In this document: positions 57,034 to 64,000 of the stretch, piece after piece
Numbering within the stretch: the stretch's first letter is position 1
Layout of the letters: each line of letters starts with the position of its first letter
Assembly: GCF_020889705.1 (NCBI RefSeq)
Contig: NZ_JACMYP010000001.1
Location: 1-64,000 of the forward strand
Direction of reading: 5' to 3'
Origin: Bradyrhizobium altum
Lineage (GTDB): Bacteria > Pseudomonadota > Alphaproteobacteria > Rhizobiales > Xanthobacteraceae
Length of the DNA: 64,000 bases
Made by a program: the position numbers and the translations under genes
The notes under the pieces: model-generated
Seen by the model: the letters and a program-made list of their open reading frames with translations, nothing else
What the model was told of the DNA's origin: nothing
The model's database searches: none

Positions 57034-57380
57034 GGGGTCCTCCGGCTCGACAGGAAGGCCCAGACGTCGGCGATCTCCTGCTCGCTCAGGATGTCGGCCC
57101 AGGGCGGCATCTTGCCGTTCTTGCCTTGCTTCACGGTGGTCACAAAGCGTGTCTTGTCGTCGGGAAATGCGCGCAGGTCCGGCGTGATGGTGCCGGAGTT
57201 GACCATGTTGGGCCCATGGCAATGCGAGCAGTTCTTGGCGTAAGTGACCTTGCCCTGGTCGGCCTGACCCTGAAGGTCGATTGCACTGGTTTGCTCTGCG
57301 GCTGCCGGGATCGGCGTGATCAAGGCCGCCGCGACGGCGGCGAAGATCGCCGCCGTCAATAGGATTACTCTCTCAGTCAC
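57030..57380 (-). CDS. Small periplasmic cytochrome c (electron acceptor of the PQQ dehydrogenase)
   Basis: 116 residues from a GTG start at VTERVILLTAA; the longer frame upstream runs into the dehydrogenase gene. A signal peptide is followed by one haem-binding motif CSHCHG near residue 53 and a likely axial Met in GKMPPWADILSEQEIADVWAFL, giving a mono-haem class I cytochrome. It starts 14 bp after the dehydrogenase stop and overlaps the downstream gene by 4 nt, so the three form one operon. It should accept electrons from the PQQ enzyme and pass them to a terminal oxidase. Confidence 0.87.
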   Translation of the reverse strand: MTERVILLTAAIFAAVAAALITPIPAAAEQTSAIDLQGQADQGKVTYAKNCSHCHGPNMVNSGTITPDLRAFPDDKTRFVTTVKQGKNGKMPPWADILSEQEIADVWAFLSSRRTP

Positions 57381-57393
57381 GTGTGCTCCGCGC

Positions 57394-59061
57394 TCAGTTC
57401 TTGACCGCGAAAACCCACAGCGAGCCGCCGGGTGGGACCTTGGCAAGCCGCTCGTCGCCAGAGAACAGCGAGTAGACGCCGCCATAGCCCGAGGTGACGG
57501 CGACATACTGCACACCGTCCTGCTGCCACGTGACGGGTTGTCCTTCGATGCCCGAGCCGGTCTGGAACTGCCAGAGCTTCTTGCCGGTGTCGGCGTCGAA
57601 CGCCTCGAATTCGCCGGTCAGCTGACCGGAGAACACCACGCCGCCCGCGGTGGAGAGCACGCCCGAGAAGCGCGGAATATCGCTCGGCGCTTCCCACTTC
57701 GCCTTGCCGGTCATCGGATCGATCGCCTTGAGATGGCCGCGCGGTCCGGTGCCCCATTCCCAGGGATCGGTGAGGTCCATGCCGAGATACCACTCGCCCT
57801 GCTTGAACGTCACCGGTTCGGACTTGTACTTTCCGCCGAAGGCGAGCGTGTTGGCGTAGGCGAGGCCGGTCTGCGGATTGAACGACATCGGCTCCCAGTT
57901 CTTGCCGCCGAGGATCGACGGGTAGACCGTGACTTTCTTGCCCTCACGTGCATCCTTGACGACGTCGGTCTCGATCGGCCGCCCGGTCTTCAAGTCAACT
58001 CCGGTGGCCCAGTTGACGTTCACATAGGGATTGGCCGCGAGCAGCTTCCCGTTGGTGCGGTCGAGCACATAGAAGAAGCCGTTGCGGTTGGCATCCATCA
58101 GCACCTTGGTCGGCTTGCCCTCGACATTCATGTCGGCGAGCACCATCTCGGCCACCGAGTCATAGTCGAACGGATTGTTCGGCGAGAACTGGTAGTGCCA
58201 CTTGATCTTGCCGGTCTTCGGATCGAGTGCGAGCACCGAGCAGGTATAGAGGTTGTCGCCCGGACGCACCGCGGAGTTGAACGGTCCGGGGTTGCCGATG
58301 CCCCAATACACGGTGTTCAGTTCGGCATCATAGGAGCCGGTGATCCAGGTCGACCCGCCGCCCAGCTTCCAGGTGTCGCCCTTCCAGGTGTCGCCACCGG
58401 GCTCGTCCGGAGTGGGGATCGAGTGGGTACGCCAGAGGCGCTTGCCGGTCGCGGGATCCCAGCCGTCAATGAAGCCGCGGGTGCCGAACTCGGCGCCGGA
58501 GATGCCGGTGATCACGACGCCGTCGGCGACCAGCGGCGCCACCGTCATCGAGTAGCCTTCCTTGATGTCCGCAGCCTTTTCGCGCCACAGCTCCTTGCCC
58601 GTCTTGGCATCGAGCGCGATCACATTGGCGTCGAGCGTGGTGCGGAACAGCTTGCCGTCATACAAGGCGGCGCCGCGATTGATGATGCCGCAGCAGACGA
58701 TACGCGGCGTCTCGGCGGGATACTCGACCTTGGTCTTCCAGATCTGCTTGCCGGTCTTGGCGTCGATCGCAATCGTGGCATTGTGGGTGGTGACGTAAAG
58801 AACGCCCTGGTAGACGAGCGGCTGCGATTCCTCGCTGCGGTCGTCGTTCAGGCTGTAATTCCAGACCGGGACCAGATTCTTGACGGTGTCCTTGTTGATC
58901 TGGTTCAGCGTCGAGAAGCGCTGAAGATTGTAGCCCATTCCATAATTGAGAACGTTCGCTGTATCAGTCGCACCCTTGACCAACTGCTCGTTGGTCTGAG
59001 CGCTTGCACCATAAGATGCAAGAATCACGAGGCTTGCGGCCAGCGCAATGCGTCTCATCAT
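57394..59061 (-). CDS. PQQ-dependent alcohol dehydrogenase with lanthanide-type metal site
   Basis: 555 residues, a secreted eight-bladed propeller quinoprotein. A signal peptide ends near GASAQTNEQ. The vicinal disulfide pair is Cys123-Cys124 in RIVCCGI. The predicted metal ligands are Glu191 (GAEFGTRGF), Asn257 (WGIGNPGP), the catalytic Asp299 and Asp301 in NPFDYDSV. An Asp two residues after the catalytic Asp marks lanthanide-dependent enzymes (XoxF, PedH, ExaF); calcium enzymes have Ala or Ser there. Tryptophan-docking repeats with AxDxxTGKxxW are seen many times. It is first in the operon with a cytochrome c and a XoxJ-like protein. The substrate could be methanol, ethanol or another alcohol. 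Confidence 0.92.
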   Translation of the reverse strand: MMRRIALAASLVILASYGASAQTNEQLVKGATDTANVLNYGMGYNLQRFSTLNQINKDTVKNLVPVWNYSLNDDRSEESQPLVYQGVLYVTTHNATIAIDAKTGKQIWKTKVEYPAETPRIVCCGIINRGAALYDGKLFRTTLDANVIALDAKTGKELWREKAADIKEGYSMTVAPLVADGVVITGISGAEFGTRGFIDGWDPATGKRLWRTHSIPTPDEPGGDTWKGDTWKLGGGSTWITGSYDAELNTVYWGIGNPGPFNSAVRPGDNLYTCSVLALDPKTGKIKWHYQFSPNNPFDYDSVAEMVLADMNVEGKPTKVLMDANRNGFFYVLDRTNGKLLAANPYVNVNWATGVDLKTGRPIETDVVKDAREGKKVTVYPSILGGKNWEPMSFNPQTGLAYANTLAFGGKYKSEPVTFKQGEWYLGMDLTDPWEWGTGPRGHLKAIDPMTGKAKWEAPSDIPRFSGVLSTAGGVVFSGQLTGEFEAFDADTGKKLWQFQTGSGIEGQPVTWQQDGVQYVAVTSGYGGVYSLFSGDERLAKVPPGGSLWVFAVKN

Positions 59062-59286
59062 ATCCTCCCAATGAACCTTTTCCGCACGCCTATTCCTGAC
59101 GTTGCGGACGGAACCATCCCCCTGAAACCAAAACGGGTCAATACGAAAACGTGAACGAACCCCAGCCAGCCTCCGGAGGCCGGTCGAAAGCTTCAGGTTT
59201 TTGCTGATACGCCCGTAGCTTACCGTGGCATGGAATACACAACGCCACGTGTGACTCGCCGCTATGCCGCAGCGCGAACGGTTCGG

Positions 59287-59532
59287 TCAGCTCGACGGCG
59301 CATGCGGACAGGCGCTCGCACGTGGCTTGGTGCCCCGCTTGTCCGGCGGCACATTGCAATTGTCGATGCGCTGCTCGTCGGTCCATTTGCGTCCGAGCCG
59401 CTCCTTGCCGGTGAGCGTGCGCTGCTGGACACCCTCTGCCGATGGTGCAGGGGTCCTGTTCTGCGCGGACGCAGGTGCGGTCAGACCGAGCGCAATGAGG
59501 CAGCCCAACGTGGTCCTGCAAATATCGCTCAT
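59287..59532 (-). CDS. Small secreted hypothetical protein
   Basis: 81 residues with a signal peptide (MSDICRTTLGCLIALGLTAPASAQ). The mature part is about 57 residues, polar and basic, with LTGKERLGRKWTDEQRIDNCNVP, then RGTKPRASACPHAP. Two Cys in the mature part may pair. I recall similar LTGKERLGxKWxDEQRIDNCxVP proteins in related genomes, annotated as hypothetical. It lies upstream of and on the same strand as the PQQ dehydrogenase, and divergent from lanM across a palindrome, so shared regulation with the lanthanide module is possible. Function unknown. Confidence 0.6.
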   Translation of the reverse strand: MSDICRTTLGCLIALGLTAPASAQNRTPAPSAEGVQQRTLTGKERLGRKWTDEQRIDNCNVPPDKRGTKPRASACPHAPSS

Positions 59533-59652
59533 GGGTCACCTCGCTCGTTCCGGTGCAATGCCATCCGAACGTCACAGATGATCCGCGAGGCGGTTTCTTT
59601 CCACCCGAAACCCGACAGGTCTCGCTGGTTGCTCTGGCTGTGGGAAGCCTCG

Positions 59653-59676
59653 TCGAAGCTGCTATGGTAGCTTCGA
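59653..59676. promoter_or_regulatory. Perfect palindrome upstream of the lanmodulin gene (candidate operator)
   Basis: TCGAAGCT at 59653-59660 and AGCTTCGA at 59669-59676 form an 8 bp perfect inverted repeat with an 8 bp spacer. It sits 50 bp before the lanM start and about 120 bp before the divergent small gene. Such symmetry fits a dimeric regulator; it could also be a hairpin in a leader. Confidence 0.45.
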
Positions 59677-59725
59677 TCGCAGGGCGCGCTCCGTATCCTT
59701 GCCGGAGCGCACTCAAGGGAGACCA

Positions 59726-60121
59726 ATGATGATTTCGCGCCGATCGCTTGCTTTGACTTTGGCCGTGGCCGTGCTGTCAGGTTCCGCTCTGGCCGCATCG
59801 GGTAGTGGCAGCGCGCTCAAGATGCTCGATCCCGACAATGACGGCAACCTTGCCGAGGCCAAGAAGGCCGCCGCCGATCTGTTCGCGAAGCTCGATCCCG
59901 ATCATGATGGCACGCTCGACATCCGCGAATTGCGCGGACGGCTGACCGCGAAAGAACTGGCGAAGGCGGATCCAGATCACGACGGCACCCTGACGCTCGA
60001 CGAGTATCTCGCGGTCGTCGAGCAGCGGTTCAAGGCCGCCGATCCCGACAATGACGGGACGCTGGATGCGAAGGAGTTGAAGTCGCGCGCCGGCCGCGCG
60101 CTGCTGCGCCTACTCAAATAG
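59726..60121 (+). CDS. lanM: Lanmodulin homologue (periplasmic lanthanide-binding EF-hand protein)
   Basis: 131 residues; the ATG at MMISRRSLAL has GGGAGA about 4-5 nt upstream. A signal peptide ends near ALAA. Four EF-hand loops follow, each with the lanmodulin hallmark Pro at position 2. EF1 is at 35-46 (DPDNDGNLAEAK), EF2 at 57-68 (DPDHDGTLDIRE), EF3 at 82-93 (DPDHDGTLTLDE) and EF4 at 106-117 (DPDNDGTLDAKE). The 25 and 24 residue spacings between EF2/EF3 and EF3/EF4 match Methylorubrum lanmodulin as I recall it; EF1 to EF2 is two residues shorter. EF1 thus lacks the Asp9/Glu12 arrangement and is probably weak. EF4 begins with Asp. It is probably the periplasmic lanthanide buffer serving the PQQ enzyme. 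Confidence 0.9.
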   Translation: MMISRRSLALTLAVAVLSGSALAASGSGSALKMLDPDNDGNLAEAKKAAADLFAKLDPDHDGTLDIRELRGRLTAKELAKADPDHDGTLTLDEYLAVVEQRFKAADPDNDGTLDAKELKSRAGRALLRLLK

Positions 60122-60461
60122 GTCCGTGCCTGCGAATCGTGTCGGGCGGATTCCGCCTATCGGTGCTGGATTTCGCGCATAACAAAAAAGTTGCGATTTC
60201 GCTCTTGGGCAAGACTCGGCCGGCGCAATCGGGTCTGCTTATGGGTGCGTCGCCGCCCGGCAGCCGGAAAATGCCTGACAGATCAGCGTCGGGGTTTCCC
60301 AGCCGTTTCAAAGCCGGGCGGACGTCAGCGAGCCATCGTCCGCTTCGGCATGCCCAGCAGCGAAGTCGGGTCCTTACCCGGCCGGCTTGCGCCCTGGAAC
60401 AGCCAGCCCTAGCTTGCCGCGCGGCGCGACGCTTGCGCCAACTTAGACTTGGGAGAAGGAA
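60122..60461. other. Intergenic region between lanM and pqqA
   Basis: 340 bp without a supported gene. A short GGCGG-ATT-CCGCC hairpin at 60145-60157 could end the lanM transcript, though no T-run follows. GGGAGAAGGA just before 60462 is the pqqA ribosome-binding site. Otherwise nothing recognised. Confidence 0.45.
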
Positions 60462-60542
60462 ATGGCCTGGAAAACACCGAAGATCGTCGAAGTGCCGGTC
60501 GGCATGGAAATCAACATGTACGCCTGCGCAGCGCGCAAGTAA
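60462..60542 (+). CDS. pqqA: PqqA, precursor peptide of pyrroloquinoline quinone
   Basis: 26 residues: MAWKTPKIVEVPVGMEIN followed by MYACAARK. Glu16 and Tyr20, the two residues that PqqE joins to form PQQ, are at exactly the canonical positions in the MEINMYA motif. A strong ribosome-binding site (GGGAGAAGGA) ends 1-2 nt before the start. No pqqB, C, D or E follows; the next gene is an outer-membrane protein. This is therefore a lone pqqA, possibly a second copy beside a full pqq operon elsewhere. It links the module to the cofactor of the adjacent dehydrogenase. Confidence 0.92.
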   Translation: MAWKTPKIVEVPVGMEINMYACAARK

Positions 60543-60749
60543 TCCGAGACAAGTAACGCGAGACAGTCTGCCCGGCTCGTGCGGCTTGCTGCATCGAGCC
60601 GCGGCAGGCGTCTTTCGCGGCCGCGATGCCGCCGCTACAATTTCCCGCAGATCCTTCCCATAAATGCGCTGAAATCGAGACCACCTGCGCGATTGGCGGG
60701 CCGTCCTGCTTTGTCCTACAGTGCGGCTTGAGGCGGTGGTCCGGGGACG

Positions 60750-61634
60750 ATGAGTTTCGAAATCAAGCGAGGGCGTTGGGTGGGCGTGCTGTGCGCGGCG
60801 ATTGCTGGCGTCGCAGCGGTGCTGCCGCTCGGCGCCTACGCCGAGGGTTTTGATACCGAGCACATCTTCGGCTTCATGATCGGGTCCGATGTGGGCGACG
60901 TCGGCGAGCGGGAATTCCAGAGCCAGAGCACCGGGCGCTTCGCCAAGGACGGCGGCCGCTACCGCGCGCTCAATCAGGAAATGGAGCTTGAACTCGTTCC
61001 GGCGCCGAATTTTCGTGTCGAGCTCGGCACGTCGTTCAGCGCGTACGATATCAACCGCGTCCCGGGCTTTGACGATCGCCGCCAATTGTCGTGGCAGAGC
61101 GTCTCGGTCGATTTTCGTTATCGCTTTCTCGATCGCGAGGCGGCGCCGTTCAGCATGACCGTCGCGTTGGAGACACGCGCCGGCCGCGTCGACGAAACGA
61201 CGGCTGCGGCCGTCCGCAGCTACGGGACCCAACTCACGGTGGCATTCGACCGCGAGGTGATCCCGAATTTTGCGGTGGCGGCCCTCAACGTCAGCTATGA
61301 GCCGGAATGGACGCGGATGCCGCGCACCGGCACTGCAGAGCAGGATGCCACGATTGGCGTCGCGTTTGGGCTGATGGCCAGGGTGAGGCCGGATATCCTG
61401 ATCGGCGGCGAAGCGCGCTATTTCAGGAAGTATGAGGGGATCGGCCTGGACGAGCTGTCCGGGCAGGCGCTGTTCATCGGTCCCACCGCCTATTTCCAGC
61501 TCTCGGAGCGCTCGCGCCTGACCGCGACCTGGAGCGTCCAGGCCTGGGGGCAGCGGGCCGGCAGCAATGCCGCCCTCGATCTGGTCAATTTCGAGCGTCA
61601 CCAGGCGCGGCTGGTGTACGGTCTGAATTTCTAG
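60750..61634 (+). CDS. Outer-membrane beta-barrel protein, hypothetical
   Basis: 294 residues with a signal peptide (basic MSFEIKRGRW, hydrophobic core, cut near AYAEG). The mature part shows alternating hydrophobic/polar strands (MELELVPAPNFRVELGTSFS, VSVDFRYRFLD, PFSMTVALETRAG, RLTATWSVQAWG) and ends in a terminal Phe (RLVYGLNF), the outer-membrane insertion signal. No plug domain, so it is not a TonB-dependent receptor. It lies about 200 bp after pqqA. It could be a channel for the lanthanide/PQQ module, but this rests on position only. Function unknown. Confidence 0.72.
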   Translation: MSFEIKRGRWVGVLCAAIAGVAAVLPLGAYAEGFDTEHIFGFMIGSDVGDVGEREFQSQSTGRFAKDGGRYRALNQEMELELVPAPNFRVELGTSFSAYDINRVPGFDDRRQLSWQSVSVDFRYRFLDREAAPFSMTVALETRAGRVDETTAAAVRSYGTQLTVAFDREVIPNFAVAALNVSYEPEWTRMPRTGTAEQDATIGVAFGLMARVRPDILIGGEARYFRKYEGIGLDELSGQALFIGPTAYFQLSERSRLTATWSVQAWGQRAGSNAALDLVNFERHQARLVYGLNF

Positions 61635-61736
61635 AGCCGGATTCCCAGGCCTTGTCACGGGCCTGTGAAACCCTGACCTGGCTGATTACGTATTCCATCG
61701 TGCTATCTATTTCATGAGCACGCCTAGGGATCGCGC

Positions 61737-61973
61737 ATGAACCCGATTGATCTGATCGTCACTGTTTGTGCCGTGCTGTCGCCCGCCACCTGCGAGGAGC
61801 AGCATCTGGTGTTCAACTGGAACGGTTCGCTGCAGCAATGCGCCATGGCCGCGCCGCCTTACATCGCGCAATGGGTTGGCGAACATCCGAAATGGACCGC
61901 GGTGCGATGGCGGTGCGAATATCCACACACCAACGATCGCGCCAGCACGGACGGCAAACCGCCGGCGGGCTAG
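61737..61973 (+). CDS. Small hypothetical protein
   Basis: 78 residues (MNPIDLIVTVCAVLSPATCEEQ...). The N-terminal 18 residues are hydrophobic and could be a short signal or membrane anchor. Four Cys in all (Cys11, Cys19, CAMAAPPY and WRCEYP) suggest a disulfide-bonded periplasmic peptide. A similar type of short Cys protein is common in Bradyrhizobiaceae as hypothetical. A short GC inverted repeat (CAGGCC at 61646-61651, GGCCTG at 61660-61665) precedes it, downstream of the beta-barrel gene. No function assigned. Confidence 0.55.
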   Translation: MNPIDLIVTVCAVLSPATCEEQHLVFNWNGSLQQCAMAAPPYIAQWVGEHPKWTAVRWRCEYPHTNDRASTDGKPPAG

Positions 61974-61976
61974 CTG

Positions 61977-62330
61977 CTATTTGTTGCAGTCATTCAGATC
62001 CTTGTCGGACACCGAAAACACGGCATCGGCCTTGATCTCGATGTCGCGAACGAAGCACTGCCTGGCGCCGCTGTAGCCGACCTTGGCATCGTAGCGACCG
62101 GGCTCGACGCCGGTGATCCGCAAGCGTTCGTCGTGGTCGACTTCCTTGTCCTTGTCGTTGAGCGTCTGATTCGGGCCCCACTCGTTCTTGCCCGCCGGTG
62201 ACAGCTCGAAGCTCGAAATCGTGGCGCTGGTCAGATTCCACAGCCGTATGCCCTTGCCCTTGCTTTGGGCGAGCGCTGTCGCCGGCAGGACAAGTAACGC
62301 AACAGCAACAGCAATCAACGCACGCGCCAT
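61977..62330 (-). CDS. Secreted hypothetical protein
   Basis: 117 residues with a clear signal peptide (MARALIAVAVALLVLPATALAQ). The mature part of about 95 residues has IRLWNLTSATISSFELSPAG, WGPNQTLNDKDKEVDHDERLRITG, GRYDAKVGYSG and two Cys (QCFV, DCNK) that may pair. This is a small periplasmic family found in alphaproteobacteria with no assigned role. The acidic run DKDKEVDHDE might bind a cation but is not an EF-hand. It is convergent with the 61737 gene and follows the ABC importer genes on the same strand. Confidence 0.65.
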   Translation of the reverse strand: MARALIAVAVALLVLPATALAQSKGKGIRLWNLTSATISSFELSPAGKNEWGPNQTLNDKDKEVDHDERLRITGVEPGRYDAKVGYSGARQCFVRDIEIKADAVFSVSDKDLNDCNK

Positions 62331-62371
62331 CCAACCTCTCCCTTACGCTTTCGTCCAAGGATGACGGCGTC

Positions 62372-63082
62372 TCACATATTTGCAAGGTCCAACTGTGAGA
62401 GCTGCCGCTTGATTTCGTCGATCTCCGGCTCGCCGCGCACCGCGCGCGGCGCGGCGATGGTTTCGACGTGAAGGATTCGAGCCGGTCGCGGCGACAGGAA
62501 GAACAGCCGGTCGCCGAGGCGGACTGCGTCGTCGAGATCGTGGGTGACCAGCAGCGTCATCATCTCCCGGCTGGCTACCAGCGTGGCGATCTGGTCGCGC
62601 AGCCGCCCCGCAAGTGCATTGTCGAGCGAAGCCAGCGGCTCGTCGAGGATGAGGAAGTCCGGCTCGATGGCGAAGGCGCGGGCGAGCGCGACGCGGCGGG
62701 CGAGGCCGAGCGACAGCTCACCGGGAAAATGGTTGCGGTGCACGCTCAATTCGAGCACCTCGAACAGCGCCGACAGCGTGCCGTCGTCGACATGCGGTGC
62801 GGCGATCCGCACATTCTCCTCCACGGTGCGCCAGGGCAACAGCCGCGGCTCCTGAAACACCATGCCGAGGCGCATGCCCGGGGAGCGCGCGATATGGCCC
62901 TGGTAGTTGGCGTCGAGCCCGGCGAGAATCCGCAGCAGGGTGCTCTTGCCGCAGCCCGACGGTCCGAACAGCACGCCAACCTCGCCGGCGTTCAACGTGA
63001 AGGTGACGTTGTCGAGCACGTCGTGCCGCTTTCCGGCCGCACTCGCAAAGCTCTTGCCTGTGATATTGACCTCAAGCTGCAC
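62372..63082 (-). CDS. ABC importer ATP-binding protein (NitT/TauT type)
   Basis: 236 residues. Walker A is GPSGCGKST at 40-48, the Q-loop is FQEPRLLPWR, and the signature is the variant LSLGLARR. Walker B is FLILDEPLASLD, followed by VTHDLDDA. The signature loses the second Gly of LSGGQ (LSLGL), which occurs in some NitT/TauT-type ATPases. It overlaps the permease gene by 11 nt and a substrate-binding protein lies upstream, giving the order binding protein-permease-ATPase on this strand. It is close to lanM and pqqA, so the importer may serve lanthanide or PQQ metabolism, but the family more often imports anions. Confidence 0.88.
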   Translation of the reverse strand: MQLEVNITGKSFASAAGKRHDVLDNVTFTLNAGEVGVLFGPSGCGKSTLLRILAGLDANYQGHIARSPGMRLGMVFQEPRLLPWRTVEENVRIAAPHVDDGTLSALFEVLELSVHRNHFPGELSLGLARRVALARAFAIEPDFLILDEPLASLDNALAGRLRDQIATLVASREMMTLLVTHDLDDAVRLGDRLFFLSPRPARILHVETIAAPRAVRGEPEIDEIKRQLSQLDLANM

Positions 63083-63809
63083 GGAGCCGCCACCGCGTTA
63101 GCCTGGTTTCAAACGGCTGCACCAGCAAGGTCTCGATGACGAGCACGACACCGGCAAAGCTCAGCGAGTAGGCGAGCAGCAGGGGGATGTCGAACAGCTG
63201 GAAGGCGACCCCGATCTCGAAGCCGACGCCGTTGGGGCGGCCCAGATATTCTGCGACCAGCACGATCTTCCAGACCAGCGACAGCCCGGAGCGCGCAGCG
63301 GCCGCAATGTAGGGCGCAAGCTGCGGCAGGACCACATGCCGGAAGGCGCGGCCGCGCGGCAAGGCAAAGGCCGTTGCCATCTCGTCGAGCGCAGGATCGA
63401 GCGCGCGGGCCCCCTCGCGCAGGGTGACGACCGCGGTCGGCAGCTTGTTGATGGCGATGGCCGTGATCGCGGCGACCTCGGTCAGCCCGGCCCAGATGTA
63501 GGCCAGCACGATGACGACCAGTGCCGGCAGGTTGAGCAGCAGGATCAGCCAGGGATCGCCAAGGCGATTGGCAAGCGACACGCGGCCCATTAGATAGCCG
63601 ATCGCCGAGCCGAGCGCCATGGCAAGGGTGAAGGCCAGCGCGACACGCGCCAGCGTTGCGCCGAGATTGACGAACAGCGCGCCCGATCGCGCTTCGGCGA
63701 TGAGGACCGACAGCACCGCCGGCGGCGCCGGCAGCTTGGTATCGCCGATCAACAGCGAGGCAATCCACCAGGTCGCGATGAACAGCGCGAATGACAGGAG
63801 GCGCAGCAC
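63072..63809 (-). CDS. ABC importer permease (NitT/TauT type)
   Basis: 245 residues with about six membrane segments (LLSFALFIATWWIASLLI, LARVALAFTLAMALGSAIGYL, PWLILLLNLPALVVIVLAYIWAG, and a C-terminal IPLLLAYSLSFAGVVLVI). The EAA coupling region is around DEMATAFALPRGRAFRHVVLPQLAP. This is the standard BPD_transp_1 fold of the nitrate/sulfonate/taurine class. It overlaps the ATPase gene and begins 3 bp before the stop of the partial binding-protein gene, so all three are one operon. Ligand unknown. Confidence 0.88.
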   Translation of the reverse strand: MLRLLSFALFIATWWIASLLIGDTKLPAPPAVLSVLIAEARSGALFVNLGATLARVALAFTLAMALGSAIGYLMGRVSLANRLGDPWLILLLNLPALVVIVLAYIWAGLTEVAAITAIAINKLPTAVVTLREGARALDPALDEMATAFALPRGRAFRHVVLPQLAPYIAAAARSGLSLVWKIVLVAEYLGRPNGVGFEIGVAFQLFDIPLLLAYSLSFAGVVLVIETLLVQPFETRLTRWRLRAA

Positions 63810-63811
63810 CG

Positions 63812-64000
63812 CTAGTCTCCCGGGATCGCTTGATAGAACGTGCCGGGATCGAGCTCGGTCGCGGTGCCGACGAGATCGCGGCCGCCGAGCTGCGCCAGCA
63901 CCCGGTAGAGCACGCGAGCATCAGCCTCTTCGTCAGCGATCGGACGGCGTGGGATACCCTCGCGGTAGCGGTCGCGATAAGCGCGCAGCGTCGCCGCATC
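63812..64000 (-). CDS. C-terminal end of an ABC substrate-binding protein, cut by the right edge
   Basis: Only the last 62 codons are inside the window: RAYRDRYREGIPRRP, then EADARVLYRVLAQLGG, then TELDPGTFYQAIPGD and stop. The charged helical end and its place immediately before a NitT/TauT-type permease make a periplasmic substrate-binding protein the natural assignment. The ligand-binding part lies outside, so specificity cannot be judged. Confidence 0.6.
   Translation of the reverse strand, partial: DAATLRAYRDRYREGIPRRPIADEEADARVLYRVLAQLGGRDLVGTATELDPGTFYQAIPGD

Noticed and set aside
59138..59290. A CIPCH haem-like motif on the minus strand downstream of the small secreted protein gene.
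   Set aside because: The frame has no start codon of its own and no signal peptide. The motif is isolated, so chance is more likely than a cytochrome.

Overview
The window looks like a chromosomal segment of a high-GC alphaproteobacterium of the Bradyrhizobium/Rhodopseudomonas type (Hyphomicrobiales). The evidence is strong GC bias at third codon positions, the protein styles, and family-typical small proteins. It carries no rRNA, tRNA, CRISPR array or intact insertion sequence that I can recognise.

Layout. (1) 3-11033: a giant two-partner-secretion exoprotein (filamentous haemagglutinin type), cut by the left edge. (2) 11179-14969: an AraC regulator divergent from a PPOx-family protein and an amidase. 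(3) 15081-38788: a large organosulfur and methionine supercluster. It holds four LLM flavin monooxygenases, a TauD-type dioxygenase, a sulfonate-type ABC importer, a serine acetyltransferase, a flavin reductase, an SfnB/DszC-type flavoprotein, an AprAB-like flavoprotein/ferredoxin pair, metNI with two metQ genes, and an O-acetylhomoserine sulfhydrylase-type enzyme. Together these would import reduced or sulfonated sulfur compounds, release sulfite oxidatively, and assimilate the sulfur into cysteine and methionine. (4) 38789-40431: a decayed zone with a 2,4-dienoyl-CoA reductase remnant and a truncated IclR regulator. (5) 40526-44660: an acyl-CoA catabolic set (thiolase, SDR, crotonase, acyl-CoA dehydrogenase) containing a clear terminator. 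(6) 44713-50431: a GntR regulator divergent from a very unusual fused molybdoenzyme-reductase-ferredoxin and an AtoE-type transporter interrupted by an in-frame stop. (7) 50803-56066: small proteins, a frameshifted adenylate cyclase/ATPase flanked by two paralogous genes, one of them truncated, and a flagellin/FlgL fragment. (8) 56083-64000: a lanthanide/PQQ module. It has a PQQ alcohol dehydrogenase with the lanthanide-type Asp pair, its cytochrome c and XoxJ-like periplasmic protein, a lanmodulin homologue, a 26-residue pqqA, an outer-membrane beta-barrel and an ABC importer that runs off the right edge.

The most notable content is region 8. The lanmodulin is variant: EF-hand 1 is broken while EF-hand 4 is canonical. 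It sits next to a lanthanide-type dehydrogenase and a lone pqqA, with a perfect palindrome upstream. Several long genes are broken by single-base indels (about 18600, 20210, 27615, 27905, 27930, 38205 and 53475). Their pattern suggests sequencing error in at least some cases. The truncations at 39659-40431 and 55145-56066 and the TAG at 49757 look more like true decay.
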